A stretch of DNA of 19,284 nt from Clostridiaceae bacterium. Its GTDB lineage: Bacteria; Bacillota; Clostridia; UBA1212; DUPL01. The notes beneath the pieces are model-generated. The model was not told the DNA's origin. It saw only the letters and a program-made list of their open reading frames with translations, and made no database searches. Made by a program: the position numbers and the translations under genes. The stretch covers positions 1 through 19,284 of the forward strand of contig JAAYLF010000341.1 in the NCBI GenBank assembly GCA_012522035.1. Reading direction: 5' to 3'. Shown piece by piece: positions 15,859-19,284 of this stretch (positions within the stretch are counted from its first letter, which is position 1; every line of letters begins with the position of its first letter).

Positions 15859-15887
15859 ATTATATAGTTTTGGTGCAACAGTGTCAA
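15859..15887 (-). promoter_or_regulatory. Consensus sigma-A promoter of the eight-gene operon
   Basis: On the minus strand the sequence reads TTGACA (15882-15887), exactly 17 bases, then TATAAT (15859-15864). All twelve bases match the consensus at optimal spacing. The transcription start would fall near 15852, leaving about 85 untranslated bases before the ATG at 15766. A promoter this strong in front of an inducible-looking transport operon implies an overlapping repressor or another control step. I see no clear CcpA cre site. Confidence 0.9.
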
Positions 15888-15934
15888 TAACACTATTTTT
15901 CATAATTATAACTAAAATGTAAACAAACAGCACC

Positions 15935-15956
15935 AAAAAACTAAACAGTCAGTTTA
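15935..15956 (-). terminator. Possible weak terminator at the end of murD
   Basis: On the minus strand, TAAAC and GTTTA (15942-15956) pair around TGACT, directly followed by TTTTTT (15935-15940), overlapping the murD stop codon. The stem is only 5 bp with one G-C pair, so termination would be inefficient. Read-through into the operon is possible. Confidence 0.3.
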
Positions 15957-17359
15957 TTTACTAAATACTTGAACGTTTTTCCTCTTTCTTCAAAGTTCTT
16001 AAACATGTCAAAACTTGTGCTTGCTGGAGAAAGAAGAACAACCTCCCCACTTTTTGCCTCCTTGCAGGCACACTCTACAGCCTCCTCATAGTTCTGACAA
16101 TGATATGTAACAATATCGTACTCTTTCCCCCGCCTTCTATACTCATCCCTCGCAGCATTTTCTATCAATTTTGCCGTAGGACCTGTTAGTATCAACACTC
16201 TAACCTTTTCAAACAGCGCCTTTCCCAATGAGTCAAACGGGATTTTCTTGTCCGCTCCTCCTGCAATAAGCACCACCTCTTTATCCTTAAAAACATTCAA
16301 TGCATTCATTGTCCTGTTGGGACTGGAATCAATTGAACTGTTGAAATACTTGACACCCTTCAATTCCCTTACAAATTCCAGTCTGTGTTCAACACCTTTG
16401 AATGTAGCTGCCACATTGCAAATATCCTTGGGAGAAACCACATCACATACCGCAGCAATTGCAGCCATGTAATTCTCCAGATTATGATTTCCCGGAAGCA
16501 AAACATCCTTTGTATCCATAATCTCTGTGATTTCACCATTGACCTTCGTATACAGTTTTCCATCAAGGGAGTAAGCTCCATCCCATGTACCAATACCAAA
16601 ACCAAAGGCTCTTGTTTTTCCCAAAACCTCGTTCATCATTGCCAGGGTAACGTCATTACCCGAGTTAAGAACCACCACTCCTTCCCCATTTTGAAACCTG
16701 TATATGTTTTTCTTGGCTTCAATATATTCCTCATATGATTTATGTACATCAAGATGATTTGGAGAAACGTTTGTAACAACTGACACGTCAGGACTCTTTG
16801 TCATTGTAAGCAGCTGGAAACTCGACAACTCCAGAACCACCCTGTCTTCCTTGTCAATCTCCTCCAAGTGCGGCAGCACAGGCTTGCCAATGTTTCCTCC
16901 CAGCCATACCCTTGTTTCCTTATCTTTGAAAGCCTCCTTCAGAAGAAGATAAAGAATGGTAGTGGTAGTGGTTTTTCCATCACTGCCTGTCACCGCATAT
17001 GTTTTTGCAGGACAATGTTTTAAAAACTCTTCCATTTCGGAGGTTACATAAGCTCCTCTTTCCCTTGCCCTAGCAAGCTCTGGAATATCGGGTCTCAATA
17101 CAGGTGTTTTGTATATTTCATCAAAATCATCAGTCAAATATGAAAGATAATCCTCGCCCAGATAATACTCAAAAGGTATTCTCAAAGCAAGTTCGTCAAG
17201 CCTTTTCTTCAGCTCGCAAGAATCGGAACGGTCAAAACCAACAATTTTTCCCGCTCCCATTTTGTGAAAAAACTCAATTAAAGGAAAATTGCTAATGCAA
17301 AGTCCCAAAACAGCAATTTTCCTTCCCGCAATTCTATGTCTGAGATCGTTAATCCCCAT
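15941..17359 (-). CDS. murD: UDP-N-acetylmuramoyl-L-alanine--D-glutamate ligase (MurD)
   Basis: A cytoplasmic Mur ligase that adds D-glutamate to UDP-MurNAc-L-Ala with ATP. The 472 residues carry the family marks in order: an N-terminal nucleotide-sugar domain starting KIAVLGL (14-20), the P-loop GSDGKTTT (125-132), GNIGKP (155-160), ELSSFQL with the Mg-binding Glu (177-183), NVSPNHLDVH with its His (197-206), Lys216 at the usual carbamylated position, PGNHNLEN (289-296), GVEHRLE (322-328), and the MurD-specific SPASTSFDMFKNFEERG (444-460). The common NDSKATN segment is replaced by NSSIDSSPNRT (340-350), a variation I associate with clostridial MurDs. Asn201 stands where many MurDs have Asp. 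It is not within a division/cell-wall cluster here. AGGAGG lies 4 bases before the ATG, which is rather close. Confidence 0.93.
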   Translation of the reverse strand: MGINDLRHRIAGRKIAVLGLCISNFPLIEFFHKMGAGKIVGFDRSDSCELKKRLDELALRIPFEYYLGEDYLSYLTDDFDEIYKTPVLRPDIPELARARERGAYVTSEMEEFLKHCPAKTYAVTGSDGKTTTTTILYLLLKEAFKDKETRVWLGGNIGKPVLPHLEEIDKEDRVVLELSSFQLLTMTKSPDVSVVTNVSPNHLDVHKSYEEYIEAKKNIYRFQNGEGVVVLNSGNDVTLAMMNEVLGKTRAFGFGIGTWDGAYSLDGKLYTKVNGEITEIMDTKDVLLPGNHNLENYMAAIAAVCDVVSPKDICNVAATFKGVEHRLEFVRELKGVKYFNSSIDSSPNRTMNALNVFKDKEVVLIAGGADKKIPFDSLGKALFEKVRVLILTGPTAKLIENAARDEYRRRGKEYDIVTYHCQNYEEAVECACKEAKSGEVVLLSPASTSFDMFKNFEERGKTFKYLVNKLTV

Positions 17360-17392
17360 ATGGCCTCCTGTTTGTCATAAAACTCAACTCTT

Positions 17393-17420
17393 ATTATACT
17401 ACTTGTGTAATTATTATCAA
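17393..17420 (-). promoter_or_regulatory. Promoter of murD
   Basis: On the minus strand, TTGATA (17415-17420), a 16-base spacer and TATAAT (17393-17398). The start codon follows after roughly 27 bases of leader. It lies back to back with the ribU promoter, with 32 bases between their -35 boxes. Confidence 0.7.
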
Positions 17421-17452
17421 GTCAACAAAGTGTAAAAAAATTTCCTCTTCTA

Positions 17453-17481
17453 TTGACATAATAAGACTATAGATATAAAAT
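17453..17481 (+). promoter_or_regulatory. Promoter of the FMN riboswitch-ribU unit
   Basis: TTGACA (17453-17458), a 17-base spacer and TAAAAT (17476-17481). Transcription would begin near 17488, immediately at the 5' side of the riboswitch, as expected for a riboswitch-controlled transcript. Confidence 0.75.
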
Positions 17482-17485
17482 GATG

Positions 17486-17602
17486 GTGCTTCGGGGTTAG
17501 GTGAAATTCCTTACCGGCGGTAAAGCCCGCGAGCCTGTGTCAAAGACACGGGTTGATACGGTGAGATTCCGTAGCCGACTGTTAAAGTCAGGATGGAAGG
17601 AG
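17486..17602 (+). promoter_or_regulatory. FMN riboswitch (RFN element)
   Basis: The conserved RFN blocks are present in order: CTTCGGGGTTAGGTGAAATT, CCTTACCGGCGGTAAAGCCCGCGAGC, a variable hairpin (CCTGTGT/ACACGGG, 17534-17552), GGTGAGATTCCGTAGCCGAC, and GTTAAAGTCAGGATGGAAGGAG. It senses flavin mononucleotide and turns down the riboflavin transporter. Only 9 bases separate its end from the ATG. The ribosome-binding site AAGGAG (17597-17602) includes the GAAG that closes stem P1 with CTTC, so ligand-stabilised P1 would hide part of it. No separate terminator hairpin fits in this space. Control of translation initiation is therefore the likelier mode. Confidence 0.95.
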
Positions 17603-17611
17603 TGTTTTTTT

Positions 17612-18229
17612 ATGCAAAAAAATAACCGAAACAAATCCGTATTTTACATCACAAGAGTTGCCTGTTTGTCGGCAATCGCAATCATTATCATGTTTCTCGA
17701 GTTTTCACTACCAATATTCCCGGGATTCTACAAGCTGGACTTCAGCACCTTTCCAATAATCATAGGGACCTTTGCAATGGGACCCATAGCAGGTGTTACC
17801 ATTCAATTTATAAAGGATCTTGTTCATCTGCTGATTTCCAACCAATCCATGGGTATTGGTCTTTTGGCTGACTTTGCTATTGGCTCTGCATACATATTGA
17901 CTGCTGGCCTAATTTACAAACGCCTTCATACAAAGAAAGGCGCTCTTCTCGGATGCACAGCAGGAACAGTTGCAGCAACAATAGTAGGCGCAATTTTCAA
18001 CTATTATGTGTTGATACCTCTATATGTGTTATTGACACCCTACTCTCTGGAAGACATTATCAGCATGGGAACAAAGGTAACTGGAAGCATAAAAGATCTA
18101 AAAACTCTGATAATGTTTGCGACTGTACCGTTCAACCTCTTGAAATTTGGTGTAATATCATTGTTAACGATGCTTACTTACAAAAAAGTATCGAAGTTTT
18201 TCAAAATGATTCGAAAAGAATCCAGATAA
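17612..18229 (+). CDS. ribU: Riboflavin ECF transporter S component RibU
   Basis: A 205-residue integral membrane protein with about six helices that binds riboflavin and works with the shared ECF ATPase and T subunits encoded elsewhere. The conserved pattern LDFSTFPIIIGTFAMGPIAGVTIQFIKDLVH in the second and third helices (about 42-72) and the Asn-Tyr-Tyr loop before the fifth helix fit the RibU group. The start is ATG 17612, 9 bases after AAGGAG. The frame is open upstream to a GTG at 17501, but those bases are the riboswitch and are not coding. The FMN riboswitch independently supports the substrate. The stop codon sits inside the shared bidirectional terminator. Confidence 0.93.
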   Translation: MQKNNRNKSVFYITRVACLSAIAIIIMFLEFSLPIFPGFYKLDFSTFPIIIGTFAMGPIAGVTIQFIKDLVHLLISNQSMGIGLLADFAIGSAYILTAGLIYKRLHTKKGALLGCTAGTVAATIVGAIFNYYVLIPLYVLLTPYSLEDIISMGTKVTGSIKDLKTLIMFATVPFNLLKFGVISLLTMLTYKKVSKFFKMIRKESR

Positions 18230-18259
18230 AAAAATACAGCTTTCAAGCTGTATTTTTTT
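18228..18259. terminator. Bidirectional terminator between ribU and aspartokinase
   Basis: A perfect 15-base palindrome (18228-18242 and 18245-18259) centred on TC, with A-runs on the left and T-runs on the right, so it gives a GC-cored hairpin followed by U on either strand. It overlaps the ribU TAA (18227-18229) and the last base of the aspartokinase stop (18259-18261). The two genes therefore converge with only 29 bases between their stop codons. Confidence 0.93.
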
Positions 18260-19284
18260 TATCTAAAGAACTCATCATATAGGGCAATCAATGATTTTTC
18301 CACATCGTCCTCATGTACTCCGAACATTATGCTCACTTCACTCGAGCCCTGGTTTATCATTCTGATGTTCACATTCGCCCTTGCAATGGCTGATGTCGCC
18401 CTGCTGGCAATACCAACAGTTCTTGACATTCCTCTTCCAACCAACATTATAATCGCAAGGCCGTGCTCAACCACCACGTCATCAACCTCAAGCTCTTTCC
18501 TGATGGCATCGGTTATTCTTTCAAGTTTGTCTTTTGGACAATTCCTCTCTTTTACAATAACAGAAATACTGTCAATTCCGGAAGGTGCATGCTCGTAGGA
18601 AACTCCCTCTTTCTCAAAGATTGTAAGCAATCTTCTACCAAAACCAATTTCCCTGTTCATCATGTATTTTTCAACATGCACAGTAATAAATCCCTTGTCT
18701 GCAGCAATTCCAACTACGGGATTCTCTCCCGAAACCCTTTCCGCTCTTTCAGCTGGAACTATCATGGTTCCTGGTGATTGAGGATTGTTTGTATTCCTTA
18801 TGTTAACCGCTATTTTCTTTCTGTAAACCGGTTCAAGGGTTTCCTCATGCAGAACATTGAAACCTGCATAGGAAAGCTCACGCATCTCTTCATAAGTAAA
18901 ATATGAAATGGGTTTCGGATCCTTTATAACCTTTGGGTTTGCACAGAATACATAATCCACATCGGTAAAGTTCTCATACACGGTGGCATTGACGGCCGCA
19001 GCTATTACTGAACCGGTTACATCCGATCCTCCTCTTGAGAAGGTTACCACTTCTCCGTCCTCAGAGTATCCAAAAAATCCGGGGAAAATGACAAGCTCCT
19101 CCATGTCTCTTAGCTTTGCAAGATTGTCATACGTTTTTTTAAGTACTCTGGCATTTCCATAATCGTTGCTCAAAAGCATGCCCGCATCTTTAGGATTCAT
19201 GTATACGGCCTTTTCACCAATAAAGTTGAAGTATTTTGCAACCAGTTTAGCAGTATTGTCCTCTCCTGCCGCCTTCATAAGATC
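18259..19284 (-). CDS. lysC: Aspartate kinase, C-terminal part (cut by the right edge)
   Basis: This enzyme phosphorylates aspartate, the first step toward lysine, threonine, methionine and diaminopimelate. The visible 341 residues stay open to the window edge. Counting from the Met at 19278, FPGFFG (65-70) and FSRGGSDVTG (80-89) form the catalytic-domain nucleotide/substrate signature, and VDYVFCANPKVI (108-119) the following conserved loop. Two ACT regulatory domains follow (about 188-260 and 272-339), with GRGMSRTVGIASRATSAIA in the second. The family is usually 400-460 residues, so about 100 residues including the KFGGTS start are missing and the Met at 19278 is internal. Feedback inhibition by lysine or threonine is likely; which one cannot be told. 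The symbol is generic for monofunctional aspartokinases. Confidence 0.92.
   Translation of the reverse strand, partial: DLMKAAGEDNTAKLVAKYFNFIGEKAVYMNPKDAGMLLSNDYGNARVLKKTYDNLAKLRDMEELVIFPGFFGYSEDGEVVTFSRGGSDVTGSVIAAAVNATVYENFTDVDYVFCANPKVIKDPKPISYFTYEEMRELSYAGFNVLHEETLEPVYRKKIAVNIRNTNNPQSPGTMIVPAERAERVSGENPVVGIAADKGFITVHVEKYMMNREIGFGRRLLTIFEKEGVSYEHAPSGIDSISVIVKERNCPKDKLERITDAIRKELEVDDVVVEHGLAIIMLVGRGMSRTVGIASRATSAIARANVNIRMINQGSSEVSIMFGVHEDDVEKSLIALYDEFFR

Noticed and set aside
15767..15940. A riboswitch in the leader of the eight-gene operon
   Set aside because: The leader is about 85 bases, very AT-rich, with only a 4-bp stem and no conserved riboswitch blocks that I recognise.
17501..17611. 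N-terminal extension of RibU starting at GTG 17501
   Set aside because: These bases are the conserved core of the FMN riboswitch. ATG 17612 has a proper ribosome-binding site and gives a normal RibU length.

Overview
The window looks like chromosomal DNA from a Gram-positive, low-to-moderate G+C clostridium. The evidence is lipobox solute-binding proteins, strong AGGAGG ribosome-binding sites, sigma-A type promoters, an FMN riboswitch in front of a RibU transporter, and murD and aspartokinase sequences of clostridial character. A thermophilic plant-fibre degrader of the Acetivibrio (Clostridium) thermocellus type would fit. That assignment is a judgement from protein style, not a database match.

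Right side (about 15.9-19.3 kb), housekeeping genes. murD (minus) and ribU (plus) are divergent, each with its own recognisable promoter, and ribU lies behind an FMN riboswitch. ribU converges on the C-terminal part of an aspartokinase (minus, cut by the right edge). The two share one 15-bp palindromic terminator that overlaps both stop codons.

Centre (15.77 down to 3.02 kb), one tight eight-gene minus-strand operon. Its promoter matches the sigma-A consensus exactly (TTGACA-17-TATAAT). Gene order is: a 1011-residue membrane-anchored binding protein with lectin-like modules; MalF-type permease; MalG-type permease; a secreted NHL-propeller/TPR-like/Yip1 membrane protein; a DUF5696-type membrane-anchored glycosidase-like protein; a second MalF-type permease; a second MalG-type permease; and a lipoprotein binding protein with a disordered insert. 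Gaps run from -8 to +17 bp. The operon has two complete CUT1 permease pairs but no ATPase, no regulator and no recognisable characterised glycosidase. The simplest reading is an uncharacterised uptake and processing system for a complex carbohydrate that borrows a shared MsmX/UgpC-like ATPase encoded elsewhere.

Left side (1-2.88 kb), a duplicated binding-protein array. Two close lipoprotein paralogues (A, complete; B, cut by the left edge) are distant relatives of the operon's last gene. Between them lie the last 28 or so codons of a third copy, with an in-frame stop, and a deleted plus-strand IS1634-like transposase with its terminal hairpin. A has its own promoter, so it can be expressed separately from the operon. 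The array looks like recent tandem duplication followed by insertion-sequence damage.

The most interesting part is the eight-gene operon: a symmetric double importer built around two poorly characterised membrane-anchored surface proteins.
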